Source: an uncultured bacterium (GTDB taxonomy: Bacteria > Bacillota > Clostridia > Lachnospirales > Lachnospiraceae). From it: a stretch of 51,395 nucleotides of DNA. Made by a program: the position numbers and the translations under genes. The notes under the pieces were generated by a model that worked only from the letters and a program-made list of their open reading frames with translations, was not told where the DNA came from and searched no databases. Numbering within the stretch: position 1 is the first letter of the stretch; each line of letters opens with the position of its first letter. Location: positions 1 through 51,395 of the forward strand of contig CAJMRM010000013.1 of NCBI GenBank assembly GCA_905215775.1. The letters are read 5' to 3'. Positions 24,618 through 33,708 of this stretch are shown one piece after another.

Positions 24618-26288
24618 ATGAAAACAGATATCGAAATCGCTCAGGAAACGAAAATGCTGCCCATTAAGGATGTGGCTGCCCAGTACGGGATCTCTGAAGA
24701 TGATCTGGAACTCTATGGAAAGTACAAGGCCAAGATCTCCAATGAACTCTGGAACGAGGTCAAGGGAAGACCCGACGGGAAGCTGGTGCTGGTGACTGCC
24801 ATCAACCCGACTCCGGCTGGAGAGGGAAAGACCACTACCAGCATCGGACTGGCCCAGGCGCTTACGAAGGCGGGAAAGAAGACCATGCTGGCCTTAAGAG
24901 AGCCGTCCCTGGGACCGTGCTTCGGGATCAAGGGAGGAGCCGCCGGCGGCGGATACGCCCAGGTGGTGCCCATGGAGGATCTGAACCTGCACTTTACCGG
25001 TGACTTCCATGCCATTACCACGGCCAACAATCTCTTAGCCGCCCTCTTAGACAACCATATCCAGCAGGGGAACGCCCTGGGTATCGATACCCGCCAGATC
25101 CTCTGGAAACGGTGCCTGGACATGAATGACCGCGCGCTGAGAAATATTGTGATCGGACTGGGGGCCAAGGCGGACGGCGTTGTCCGGGAGGATCATTTCG
25201 TGATCACCGTTGCCTCTGAGATCATGGCCATCCTCTGTCTGGCCACGGACATGGACGATCTGAAGGAACGTCTGGGAAGGATCGTTGTGGCATATAATTT
25301 TGCAGGAGAACCGGTGACCGCCAAGGATCTCCATGCGGTGGGCTCCATGGCAGCGCTTTTAAAGGACGCCTTAAAGCCCAACCTGATCCAGACCCTGGAG
25401 CACTCGGGAGCCCTGGTCCACGGCGGACCCTTCGCTAACATCGCCCACGGCTGCAACAGCGTCATGGCCACCAGAACGGCCCTGAAGCTTTCTGACATCA
25501 CCGTGACCGAGGCAGGCTTTGGCGCAGACCTGGGAGCGGAGAAATTCTTTGATATCAAGTGCCGCAAGGCAGGATTAAAGCCGGATGCGGTGGTCCTGGT
25601 GGCCACCGTCCGCGCTTTAAAATACAACGGCGGCGTTCCCAAGGACCAGCTTTCCACAGAGAACCTGGAGGCCCTTAAAAAGGGTATCGTGAACCTGGAA
25701 AAGCACATCGAAAATATCCAGAAATACCAGGTTCCGGTGGTGGTGACCTTAAACTCCTTCTTGACGGATACTCCGGCAGAGTATGAGTTTATCAAAAACT
25801 TCTGTGAGGAAAGAGGCTGTGAGTTCGCCCTGTCCGAGGTATGGGCCAAGGGCGGCGATGGCGGCATGGAGCTGGCAGAAAAGGTTCTTAAGACCCTGGA
25901 GACAAAGGAAAGCCACTTTAAGCCCTTATATGAGGACAGCCTGGGAATCGCAGAAAAGATCGAGACCATTGCAAAGGAGATCTACGGAGCCGGAAGCGTA
26001 TCCTACTCTCCGGCTGCGAAGAAGGCCATTGCCAAGATCACAGACATGGGCTTCTCCGAGCTTCCGGTCTGCATGGCAAAGACCCAGTATTCCTTATCCG
26101 ACGACCAGACGAAGCTGGGACGGCCGGAGGGCTTTGAGCTGACGGTCCGCGACGTATATGTGAGCGCCGGAGCCGGATTCGTGGTGGCCCTCACCGGAGC
26201 CATCATGACCATGCCGGGACTTCCGAAAAAGCCGGCGGCCGACAGCATCGACGTGGATGAAAACGGAAAGATCACAGGATTATTCTAA
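24618..26288 (+). CDS. fhs: Formate-tetrahydrofolate ligase
   Basis: A cytoplasmic enzyme of 556 residues, the usual length, making 10-formyl-THF from formate, ATP and THF. The P-loop is TPAGEGKTTTSIGLAQAL, and family segments LREPSLGPCFGIKGGA and TATDMDDL-like LATDMDDLKERLGRI are present. It supplies one-carbon units for purines and for Fmt, encoded 5.7 kb downstream, and would be the methyl-branch entry in an acetogen; the window does not show which. GAGGAG precedes ATG. I found no convincing promoter and no THF-riboswitch fold in the 79-nt gap after ftsK. Confidence 0.97.
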   Translation: MKTDIEIAQETKMLPIKDVAAQYGISEDDLELYGKYKAKISNELWNEVKGRPDGKLVLVTAINPTPAGEGKTTTSIGLAQALTKAGKKTMLALREPSLGPCFGIKGGAAGGGYAQVVPMEDLNLHFTGDFHAITTANNLLAALLDNHIQQGNALGIDTRQILWKRCLDMNDRALRNIVIGLGAKADGVVREDHFVITVASEIMAILCLATDMDDLKERLGRIVVAYNFAGEPVTAKDLHAVGSMAALLKDALKPNLIQTLEHSGALVHGGPFANIAHGCNSVMATRTALKLSDITVTEAGFGADLGAEKFFDIKCRKAGLKPDAVVLVATVRALKYNGGVPKDQLSTENLEALKKGIVNLEKHIENIQKYQVPVVVTLNSFLTDTPAEYEFIKNFCEERGCEFALSEVWAKGGDGGMELAEKVLKTLETKESHFKPLYEDSLGIAEKIETIAKEIYGAGSVSYSPAAKKAIAKITDMGFSELPVCMAKTQYSLSDDQTKLGRPEGFELTVRDVYVSAGAGFVVALTGAIMTMPGLPKKPAADSIDVDENGKITGLF

Positions 26289-26299
26289 GTAAAAGGAAG

Positions 26300-26345
26300 A
26301 ACAGGCGGGGCCATGGTCCGTGTACGGCGGACCCCGCCTGTTTTT
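26300..26345 (+). terminator. Intrinsic terminator of fhs
   Basis: AACAGGCGGGG (26300-26310) pairs with CCCCGCCTGTT, and a T run continues to 26345. The gap to murE is only 25 nt, so murE depends on readthrough or a promoter inside fhs. Confidence 0.9.
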
Positions 26346-26370
26346 GGACTTGACAGAAGGAGAGTGGACA

Positions 26371-27840
26371 ATGAAGATCAGAGACTGGCTTGGGAGACTG
26401 GAGTACCGTCTGGTCCAGGGAAGCCTGGACCAGGACGTGGAGGATGTGGTTTATGATTCCAGAAAGGCGCGGCCCCATACGGTATTCGTCTGCATCAAAG
26501 GAAGTGCCAGGGATTCCCATACCTTTATTCCGGAGGTGCTGGAAAAGGGATGCCGGATCCTGGTGACGGAGCAGGAAACGGAAGTTCCCGGGGATGTGAC
26601 AGTGCTTCGGGTGGAAAACGGCCGTCTGGCCCTGGCGGAGCTTTCCGCAGCCAGATTCGGCTATCCGGCGGAAAAGCTGGTGACCATCGGGATCACAGGG
26701 ACCAAGGGAAAGACCACCACCAGCTATATGGTGAAGGCGATCCTGGAGGCCGCCGGTAAAAGGGTGGGGCTTATCGGCACCAACGGAGCCGTCATCGGCA
26801 CAGAAAAATATGCCACGGCCAACACCACCCCCGAATCCTATCTGGTACAGGAATATTTTGCGAAAATGGTGGAGGCCGGCTGCACCCATATGGTCATGGA
26901 GGTCTCCTCCCAGGCCCTGATGCTTCACCGGGTGGGAGGCATCCGCTTTGACTTCGGCCTGTTCACCAATATTTCCCCGGACCATATCGGCCCGAAGGAG
27001 CATGAGACCTTTGAGGAGTATCTGTATTACAAATCCAGGCTCCTTACGGTATGCCGGACCGGAGTGGTCAACCGGGCCATGGACCATTATGAAGAGGTGG
27101 TTCGGGATGCAACCTGCACATTGTATACATATGGTCTGGAGTGCAGCGCGGATTTTACCGGAAGAGGGCTTCACTATGCCAGCGACCACCAGTTCGTGGG
27201 CGTGGAATTTGATATGGACGGCGCTTTAAGCGGCAGAGTCCGGGTGGGGATGCCGGGACGGTTCAATGCAGACAATGCCCTGGCGGCCCTTTCGGTGTGC
27301 ATCCTGGCCCTGGGAGAGGAGGGACGCGGTAAAGGCCTCCTCCGGGCCCTGGAGAATGTCCGGGTGGACGGCCGTATGGAGATCGCTCATGTTTCGGAGC
27401 GGTGCAGCGTCATTGTGGACTACGCCCACAACGCCATGAGCATGGAAAGCCTTTTATCCACCCTCCGGGATTACAGCCCGAAGCGGCTGGTGTGCGTCTT
27501 TGGCTGCGGCGGGAACCGGGCAAAGGAGCGGCGGTATTCCATGGGGGAGATCGGAGGAAGGATGGCGGATCTGTGCATCCTCACCGCCGACAATCCGAGA
27601 TTTGAGAAAAATGAGGATATCATAAAGGACATCGAGACCGGCATGGCAAGGACCAGCGGAAATTATCTGGTGATCCCGGACCGGAGAGAGGCCATTTTTT
27701 ATGCGGTGCACCATGCGGAGCCGGGGGATATGATCGCCATCATCGGAAAGGGTCATGAGGACTACCAGGAGATCGAGGGCGTCCGCCATCATTTCCTGGA
27801 TCGGGAGGTGGTGGAAGAAGCGGTAAAGGAGATAAGATAA
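26371..27840 (+). CDS. murE: UDP-MurNAc-tripeptide synthetase, meso-diaminopimelate type
   Basis: A cytoplasmic Mur ligase of 489 residues that adds the third amino acid of the peptidoglycan stem. It has the P-loop GITGTKGKTTTSYM, the NTTPES substrate motif and the C-terminal specificity motif DNPR, which marks meso-DAP rather than lysine addition. ATG 26371 follows AAGGAGAG; the frame is open upstream through the terminator of fhs, but those codons have no ribosome-binding site. Its stop is directly followed by the murF start. Confidence 0.96.
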   Translation: MKIRDWLGRLEYRLVQGSLDQDVEDVVYDSRKARPHTVFVCIKGSARDSHTFIPEVLEKGCRILVTEQETEVPGDVTVLRVENGRLALAELSAARFGYPAEKLVTIGITGTKGKTTTSYMVKAILEAAGKRVGLIGTNGAVIGTEKYATANTTPESYLVQEYFAKMVEAGCTHMVMEVSSQALMLHRVGGIRFDFGLFTNISPDHIGPKEHETFEEYLYYKSRLLTVCRTGVVNRAMDHYEEVVRDATCTLYTYGLECSADFTGRGLHYASDHQFVGVEFDMDGALSGRVRVGMPGRFNADNALAALSVCILALGEEGRGKGLLRALENVRVDGRMEIAHVSERCSVIVDYAHNAMSMESLLSTLRDYSPKRLVCVFGCGGNRAKERRYSMGEIGGRMADLCILTADNPRFEKNEDIIKDIETGMARTSGNYLVIPDRREAIFYAVHHAEPGDMIAIIGKGHEDYQEIEGVRHHFLDREVVEEAVKEIR

Positions 27841-29226
27841 ATGGAGCATGTAACAGTAAAGGACCTGGTCCTGGGAAGCGGCGGCGTTCTGGCCGCAGGG
27901 AAGGAGGAAACGCCGGTTGCCCATATCCGCCTGGATTCCAGGCAGGTGGAGCCGGGAGACCTTTTTGTTCCGCTGATCGGGGAACGGGTGGACGGACACC
28001 GCTTTCTGGGCCAGGTGATGGAGCAGGGGGCGGCGGCAGTGCTGACCAGTCAGGAGCTTGCGCTCCCGAAGGACGGAGCCGGCTGCGCCGTGATCCGGGT
28101 GGAGGATACGAAAAAGGCGCTGCAGAAGATCGGGTCCCACCTGCGGAACCGTCTGACCCTGCCGCTGGTGGGCGTCACCGGAAGCGTGGGAAAGACCACC
28201 ACCAGGGAGATGATCGCCGCAGCCCTGTCGGCCAGATTCCAGGTCTATAAAACTCCGGGAAACAGCAACAGCCAGGTGGGAGTGCCTGTGACCCTGTCGG
28301 AGATCACAGAGAACGACCAGGTGGGCGTCATCGAGCTGGGCATGAGCGAGCCGGGGGAGATGACTGTCATCGCAAAGATCGCCCGGGTGGACATGGCGGT
28401 GATCACCAACATCGGGATCACCCATATCGGCCAGCTGGGCTCCCAGGAAAATATCCTGAGGGAAAAGCTTCACATCACCGACGGAATGAAGGACGGAGGG
28501 GTTCTGATCTTAAATGGAGACGACCCTCTTCTTAAAAATGTCCGGGGCCGGGAGGGACTCAGGACCATATACTACGGCACCGGGGAAAATTGTGATTTCC
28601 GGGCAGAGGACATCTGCTTTGAGGACGGCTTTCCGTCCTTTACGGCTGTCCATGGAGCGGACCGCCAGAGGGTACGCTTAAATGTCATGGGACAGCACAA
28701 CGTCATGAATGCCATGGCGGCCATGGCCGTCTGTGCAGAATGCGGCATGACCATGGAGGAGGCGGCCAGGGGACTCCTTACGGGCCAGGGTTTTAAAAAC
28801 CGTCAGCAGATCCATGAGACCGGCCGGTTTACAATTCTGGACGACTCCTACAATGCCTGCCCAGAGTCCATGAAGGCGGCCTTCCAGGTCTTTAAGGAGC
28901 TCCATCCGGAACGCCGTCATGTGGCGGTCCTGGCAGAGATGCGGGAGTTGGGCCATGAAGCCGAAAGCGCCCACAGGCAGGTGGGGATCTTTGCGGCAGA
29001 GGCCGGGATCGACCGGCTGGTGACCCTGGGAGAGGACTGCCGGCCGCTGACAGAGGAATTTAAAAAGCGTTCCAATGCTCCCACGGCGGAGTTTACGGAT
29101 AAGGGCCAGATGACCGCTTACCTGGACGGGATCTTACGGGACGGGGACTGCATCCTCTTTAAGGGAGCCAATTCCATGGCGCTTTTTCAGGTGGCGGCCA
29201 GATATCTGGAAAACAGGCCGGAGTAA
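27841..29226 (+). CDS. murF: UDP-MurNAc-tripeptide:D-Ala-D-Ala ligase
   Basis: A cytoplasmic Mur ligase of 461 residues that finishes the pentapeptide precursor. The P-loop is GVTGSVGKTTTREM; NSNSQVGVP and the C-terminal LDDSYNACPESM segment are as in MurF. ATG 27841 immediately follows the murE stop, so translation is coupled. The priA gene starts 42 nt later with no terminator between. Confidence 0.96.
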   Translation: MEHVTVKDLVLGSGGVLAAGKEETPVAHIRLDSRQVEPGDLFVPLIGERVDGHRFLGQVMEQGAAAVLTSQELALPKDGAGCAVIRVEDTKKALQKIGSHLRNRLTLPLVGVTGSVGKTTTREMIAAALSARFQVYKTPGNSNSQVGVPVTLSEITENDQVGVIELGMSEPGEMTVIAKIARVDMAVITNIGITHIGQLGSQENILREKLHITDGMKDGGVLILNGDDPLLKNVRGREGLRTIYYGTGENCDFRAEDICFEDGFPSFTAVHGADRQRVRLNVMGQHNVMNAMAAMAVCAECGMTMEEAARGLLTGQGFKNRQQIHETGRFTILDDSYNACPESMKAAFQVFKELHPERRHVAVLAEMRELGHEAESAHRQVGIFAAEAGIDRLVTLGEDCRPLTEEFKKRSNAPTAEFTDKGQMTAYLDGILRDGDCILFKGANSMALFQVAARYLENRPE

Positions 29227-29268
29227 AGACCGGGAAACAGAAGGAAAAGGAGGGCGGAGAAGCTGGAA

Positions 29269-31530
29269 ATGAAGGACAGGACAGCGGGGCCGGGGGAGCA
29301 TCCGACGGCTCCGGTCTATGCGGATGTGATCATCGACCTTTCGGTCACCAATGTGGACCGGGTATTCCAGTACAGGATCCCTCCGGAGCTTCGTGCCAGG
29401 GTCCGGGTCGGCGTCCGGGTGCTGGCTCCCTTTGGGCGCGGGAATACCCAGCGGAAGGGCTATGTGGTTTCCCTGAGCCATACGCCCTCCTTCGCCCCGG
29501 AACGGCTGAAGGACCTGGAGGGAGTGGATCCCGGGGCGGTTTCCGTCCAGGAGCAGATGATCTGTCTGGCCTGGTGGATGAAGGAGCGCTACGGGGCCAC
29601 CATGAACCAGGCCTTAAAGACAGTGATGCCGGTGAAGTCTGCCGTGGCGCCCAAAGAGGAAAAGACCATCGTGTCCCTGCGGTCCAGGGAGGAGCTTTCG
29701 GAGCTTTTAAAGGAAGCGGAAAAAAAGAAATACAAGGCCAGGATCCGGCTTTTTAAGGCGCTTCTGGAAAACGGGGAGCTGCCATACCGGCTCACAGCCC
29801 AGAAGCTGGGGCTCACAGCGGCCTCCTTAAGGCCCCTGGAGGAAAGGGGGATCCTGAGGATCCGGACCGAGGAAAAAAGCCGGGATCCGGTGAAGGGCCG
29901 GGCTCTGGCTTCTGCCCCCGTGCTCCTTAATGAGGAGCAGAAACGGGCTGCGGACACCGTGAAGGCGTCCATGGATGCAGGAGAGGCCAGGACCTGGCTT
30001 TTATACGGGATCACCGGCAGCGGGAAGACGGAGGTGTATATGGAGCTGATCGCCCATGTGCTGGCCCAGGGCCGCCAGGTCATCGTTCTGATCCCGGAGA
30101 TCTCCCTGACCTATCAGACGGTCATGCGGTTCTACCGCCGGTTCGGAAGCCGGGTCTCCATTATCAATTCCAGGCTTTCTGCGGGAGAGCGGTACGACCA
30201 GCTGGCCCGGGCGGCCCGGGGCGATATCGACATTATGATCGGTCCCCGGTCGGCGCTTTTTACGCCCTTTGAGAACCTGGGACTCATCATCATCGATGAG
30301 GAGCACGAGGGAGCATACCAGAGCGAGCAGTCTCCCCGGTATCATGCCAGGGAGGTGGCCGCCATGCGGGCTTCCATGAACGGGGCCAGCCTGGTCCTTG
30401 GCTCCGCTACTCCGTCGGTGGAGAGCTTTTATAAGGCGGAGCAGGGCGAATACGGTCTGCTGACCCTGGGCCGCCGGGCGAACAGGAACAGCCGTCTGGC
30501 CCGGGTCCATGTGACGGATCTGCGGGAGGAGCTGGCAGAGGGCAACCGGTCCATGTTCAGCCGGAAGCTCAGGGAGCTGATGGAGGAACGGCTTTTGCGG
30601 AAGGAACAGATCATGCTGTTCATGAACCGCCGGGGCTATGCGGGGTTCGTATCCTGCCGTTCCTGCGGGGAGGCCATAAGGTGCCCCCACTGCGATGTGA
30701 GCCTGACGTATCATAGGGACGGGGTCCTGCGGTGCCATTACTGCGGCCATGAGGTGCGCATGCCGAAACGATGCCCGGTCTGCGGCTCGCCTTATATCGC
30801 CCCCTTCGGCTCCGGGACCCAGAAGCTGGAGGAGCTCACAAGGCGGACGTTTCCCCAGGCCCGGGTCCTCAGGATGGACGCGGATACCACGGCGAAAAAG
30901 GGAGCCCATGAGGAGATCCTGGAGGCGTTTATGGAGGGGGAGGCCGACATCCTCATCGGGACCCAGATGATCGTTAAGGGCCACGATTTCCCCCGGGTGA
31001 CGCTGGTGGGGGTCATGGCGGCGGATCTGTCTCTTTATGCGCCGGATTTCCGCAGCTCTGAGCGGACCTTTGAGCTTCTGACCCAGGCTTCGGGCCGGGC
31101 CGGACGGGGAGAGCTTCCGGGGGACGTGGTGATCCAGACGTATGCGCCGGATCATTTTGCCATTACGGCGGCGGCAGAGCAGGATTACGGCCAGTTTTAC
31201 CGGCAGGAGCTCCTGTACCGGAAAATGATGGGGTATCCGCCGGCCGTGGGCCTCCTCTCGATCCAGCTGAGCTCCAGGAAGGAGGAGGCTGCCGCTGCCG
31301 CCATGGAGGACATGCACCAGTGGATCCAGAGGACCTTCTGCCTGGAGGGGCTGTCCATCATCGGACCGGTCAACGGCTCGCCTTACAAAGTTAATGATAT
31401 ATACAGAAAAATTTTATATATAAAGAATGAAAGTTATGATATACTATTAAAAGTCAGAAAATCTGCCCAGAAGCGGGAAGCAGAGGACGAACGGTACAAA
31501 AACGTGAGCTTCCAGGCGGCGGTGCAGTAG
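29269..31530 (+). CDS. priA: Primosomal replication restart helicase PriA
   Basis: A cytoplasmic helicase of 753 residues that reloads the replisome at stalled forks. It has Walker A GITGSGKTEVY, the DEEH box IIIDEEHEGAYQSEQSPRYHAREVA shortened here to IIIDEEHEG with SPRYHARE, and a zinc-binding segment with paired cysteines (CRSCGE, CPHCD, CHYC, CPVCG). Helicase motif QASGRAGRGELPG is present. It heads the conserved def-fmt cluster, as in Bacillus. The codons at 31390-31460 are strikingly AT-rich compared with the rest of the gene and contain a probable internal promoter. Confidence 0.96.
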   Translation: MKDRTAGPGEHPTAPVYADVIIDLSVTNVDRVFQYRIPPELRARVRVGVRVLAPFGRGNTQRKGYVVSLSHTPSFAPERLKDLEGVDPGAVSVQEQMICLAWWMKERYGATMNQALKTVMPVKSAVAPKEEKTIVSLRSREELSELLKEAEKKKYKARIRLFKALLENGELPYRLTAQKLGLTAASLRPLEERGILRIRTEEKSRDPVKGRALASAPVLLNEEQKRAADTVKASMDAGEARTWLLYGITGSGKTEVYMELIAHVLAQGRQVIVLIPEISLTYQTVMRFYRRFGSRVSIINSRLSAGERYDQLARAARGDIDIMIGPRSALFTPFENLGLIIIDEEHEGAYQSEQSPRYHAREVAAMRASMNGASLVLGSATPSVESFYKAEQGEYGLLTLGRRANRNSRLARVHVTDLREELAEGNRSMFSRKLRELMEERLLRKEQIMLFMNRRGYAGFVSCRSCGEAIRCPHCDVSLTYHRDGVLRCHYCGHEVRMPKRCPVCGSPYIAPFGSGTQKLEELTRRTFPQARVLRMDADTTAKKGAHEEILEAFMEGEADILIGTQMIVKGHDFPRVTLVGVMAADLSLYAPDFRSSERTFELLTQASGRAGRGELPGDVVIQTYAPDHFAITAAAEQDYGQFYRQELLYRKMMGYPPAVGLLSIQLSSRKEEAAAAAMEDMHQWIQRTFCLEGLSIIGPVNGSPYKVNDIYRKILYIKNESYDILLKVRKSAQKREAEDERYKNVSFQAAVQ
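31437..31445 (+). promoter_or_regulatory. Candidate internal extended -10 promoter in priA
   Basis: TGATATACT is an extended -10 element (TGN plus TATACT) inside an AT-rich patch 85 bp before the priA stop. The -35 region 17 bp upstream (TATATA) is poor. It could give def-fmt and the genes beyond a separate start. Confidence 0.4.
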
Positions 31531-31548
31531 GAGGAAAGGAAAAAGAAC

Positions 31549-32025
31549 ATGGCAATCAGACAGATCAGAGTCATTGGAGACGAAATCTTAACAAAGGCGT
31601 GCAAGCCTGTAAAGGAAATGAACGAACGGACCGCAGAGCTCATCGAGGATATGTTCGAGACCATGTATGAGAACAACGGCTGCGGACTGGCAGCTCCCCA
31701 GGTGGGGATCCGCAAGCGCATTGTGGTCATCGACGTGGACGACGGAAACCAGTATGTGATGATCAATCCGGAGATCCTGGAAACCAGCGGAAGCCAGACC
31801 GGGGCAGAAGGGTGCCTGAGCGTTCCCGGAAAGAACGGCCAGGTGACGCGGGCAGAGCATGTAAAGGCAAAGGCCCTCAACGAGAACATGGAGGAATATA
31901 CCATCGAGGCCGACGGCCTTCTGGCCCGCTGCATCCTCCATGAATGCGACCACCTGGACGGAGTCCTTTATGTGGAGCGGGTGGAAGGCGAGCTCCATGA
32001 CAACGAAGAAGAGGGTGAAGAATAA
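31549..32025 (+). CDS. def: Peptide deformylase
   Basis: A cytoplasmic metalloenzyme of 158 residues that removes the formyl group from new proteins. All three signature motifs are present: GCGLAAPQVG, EGCLSVPG and HECDHLDG (HExxH). AGGAGG precedes ATG 31549, and the stop overlaps the fmt start (TAATG). Confidence 0.98.
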   Translation: MAIRQIRVIGDEILTKACKPVKEMNERTAELIEDMFETMYENNGCGLAAPQVGIRKRIVVIDVDDGNQYVMINPEILETSGSQTGAEGCLSVPGKNGQVTRAEHVKAKALNENMEEYTIEADGLLARCILHECDHLDGVLYVERVEGELHDNEEEGEE

Positions 32026-32954
32026 TGCGTATCGTATTTATGGGAACGCCGGATTTCTCTGTGCCGACTCTGGAGGCTCTTGTAAAGGGAGGCCATGAGG
32101 TCCTGGCGGTGGTGACCCAGCCGGATAAGCCCAAGGGAAGAGGAAAATCGGTGCTCATGACGCCGGTGAAGGAAAAGGCCCTGGAGCTTGGGATCCCGGT
32201 GTACCAGCCTGTGAAGGTACGGGAGCCGGAATTTATGGAGGTGTTAAGGGGGCTGGAGGCGGAGGTCTTTGTGGTGGTGGCCTTTGGCCAGATCCTGCCG
32301 AAGGAGATCCTGGAGATGCCCCGGTATGGCTGCGTCAACGTCCACGCCTCCCTGCTTCCCAAATACCGCGGGGCCGCGCCCATCCAGTGGGCGGTCATCG
32401 ACGGGGAAGCCGTCAGCGGAGTCACGACCATGCTCATGGACGAGGGGCTGGATACGGGGGATATGCTGGAAAAGGCGGAGATCCCCCTGGACAAGGAGGA
32501 GACCGGAGGCAGCCTGTTTGAAAAGCTAAGCCTTCTGGGCGGGGAGCTGATCCTCTCCACTCTGGAAAAGCTCCGGAACGGAACGGCGGTGCGGACGCCC
32601 CAGGGAGAGCCGGATACGCCCTACGCAAAAATGCTGAAAAAATCCATGGGACAGATCGACTGGTCCATGGAGGCAGAAAGGATCGAGCGCCTGATCCGGG
32701 GATTAAATCCGTGGCCCAGCGCGTATACGTCCTTAAATGGAAAAACGGTGAAGATCTGGGCAGCAGAGGTGGTCCCCGGAAGCGGGACCGGCGTTCCCGG
32801 GCGGGCCGCGGTTTCCAGGGACAGCCTTCTGGTGGAGACAGGAAAGGACCTTCTTTCCATTAAAGAGCTCCAACTGGAGGGGAAAAAGCGGATGGATACA
32901 GCCGCTTTCTTAAGAGGCTTCCAGGTGGAGGACGGTACAATCCTGGGAGCATAA
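32025..32954 (+). CDS. fmt: Methionyl-tRNA formyltransferase
   Basis: A cytoplasmic enzyme of 309 residues that formylates initiator Met-tRNA from 10-formyl-THF, the product of the Fhs enzyme encoded upstream. MGTPDFSVPTLEAL, the catalytic NVHASLLPKYRGAAPIQWA region and GVTTMLMDEGLDTGDM are typical. It overlaps def by one base. Confidence 0.98.
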   Translation: MRIVFMGTPDFSVPTLEALVKGGHEVLAVVTQPDKPKGRGKSVLMTPVKEKALELGIPVYQPVKVREPEFMEVLRGLEAEVFVVVAFGQILPKEILEMPRYGCVNVHASLLPKYRGAAPIQWAVIDGEAVSGVTTMLMDEGLDTGDMLEKAEIPLDKEETGGSLFEKLSLLGGELILSTLEKLRNGTAVRTPQGEPDTPYAKMLKKSMGQIDWSMEAERIERLIRGLNPWPSAYTSLNGKTVKIWAAEVVPGSGTGVPGRAAVSRDSLLVETGKDLLSIKELQLEGKKRMDTAAFLRGFQVEDGTILGA

Positions 32955-32973
32955 GACGAGAGGAGATATGCAT

Positions 32974-33708
32974 ATGTTAGGCGGTTATGGAATGTATGGT
33001 TACGGGTACGGCTACCGGCTGGATCCGACGATCGTTCTGGTTCTCATCGGGGTCCTGTTGTCCCTTTGGGCCCAGAGCCGGGTAAACTCCACCTTTGCGA
33101 GGTATTCCAGGGTCAGGAGCTTTTCCGGCATGACCGGTGCGGAAGCGGCCCGGCGTCTTTTGAATTCCCAGGGGATCTATGATGTGACGGTGCAGCCGGT
33201 GTCCGGAAAGCTGACGGATCATTACGATCCCAGGACCAAGGTCGTAAAGCTTTCGGATTCTGTATACAACGCTACCTCGGTGGCGGCCATCGGCGTAGCC
33301 GCCCATGAATGCGGCCATGCCATGCAGCACAACGAAGGCTACGGCCCCCTGCGGTTCCGCAGCGCCCTGGTTCCCGTGGCAAACTTCGGCTCTCAGCTTT
33401 CCTGGCCCATGATCCTTCTGGGGATCCTGTTCGGAGGTCTGGGTTCTCCGCTGGTCCAGGTGGGGATCCTGATGTTCAGCCTGGCAGTGCTGTTCCAGCT
33501 GGTGACTCTCCCGGTGGAGTTCAATGCCTCCAGCCGTGCGGTGCGTCTTCTGGACTCCCAGGGCATCCTGTCCGGGGAGGAAGTGGATGGTACCAGGAAG
33601 GTCCTGAAGGCAGCGGCCCTTACGTATGTGGCGGCGGCCGCCGGTTCTATTTTGCAGCTTCTGCGTCTTGTGATCCTGTTTGGAGGAAGAGACCGTGACA
33701 ATGACTAA
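32974..33708 (+). CDS. YugP-type membrane zinc metallopeptidase
   Basis: An integral membrane protease of 244 residues (neutral zinc metallopeptidase, YugP family). The zinc motif HECGH is at 111-115. Hydrophobic segments lie near 17-35, 135-185 and 215-240, and a Gly/Tyr-rich start (GGYGMYGYGYGY) precedes the first. I prefer ATG 32974 because AGGAG (32961-32965) is 8 nt before it but only 2 nt before the ATG at 32968. The gene separates fmt and rsmB, which are adjacent in Bacillus. Its substrates are unknown. Confidence 0.9.
   Translation: MLGGYGMYGYGYGYRLDPTIVLVLIGVLLSLWAQSRVNSTFARYSRVRSFSGMTGAEAARRLLNSQGIYDVTVQPVSGKLTDHYDPRTKVVKLSDSVYNATSVAAIGVAAHECGHAMQHNEGYGPLRFRSALVPVANFGSQLSWPMILLGILFGGLGSPLVQVGILMFSLAVLFQLVTLPVEFNASSRAVRLLDSQGILSGEEVDGTRKVLKAAALTYVAAAAGSILQLLRLVILFGGRDRDND

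Noticed and set aside
26350..26355. Perfect TTGACA hexamer just before murE
   Set aside because: A -10 at correct spacing would fall inside the murE start region (GAAGAT, 26373-26378), after the ribosome-binding site, so it cannot make a translatable murE leader.
30001..31317. Minus-strand open frame of 438 codons opposite priA
   Set aside because: Its length follows from GC-rich third positions in priA; no start signal or motif supports it.
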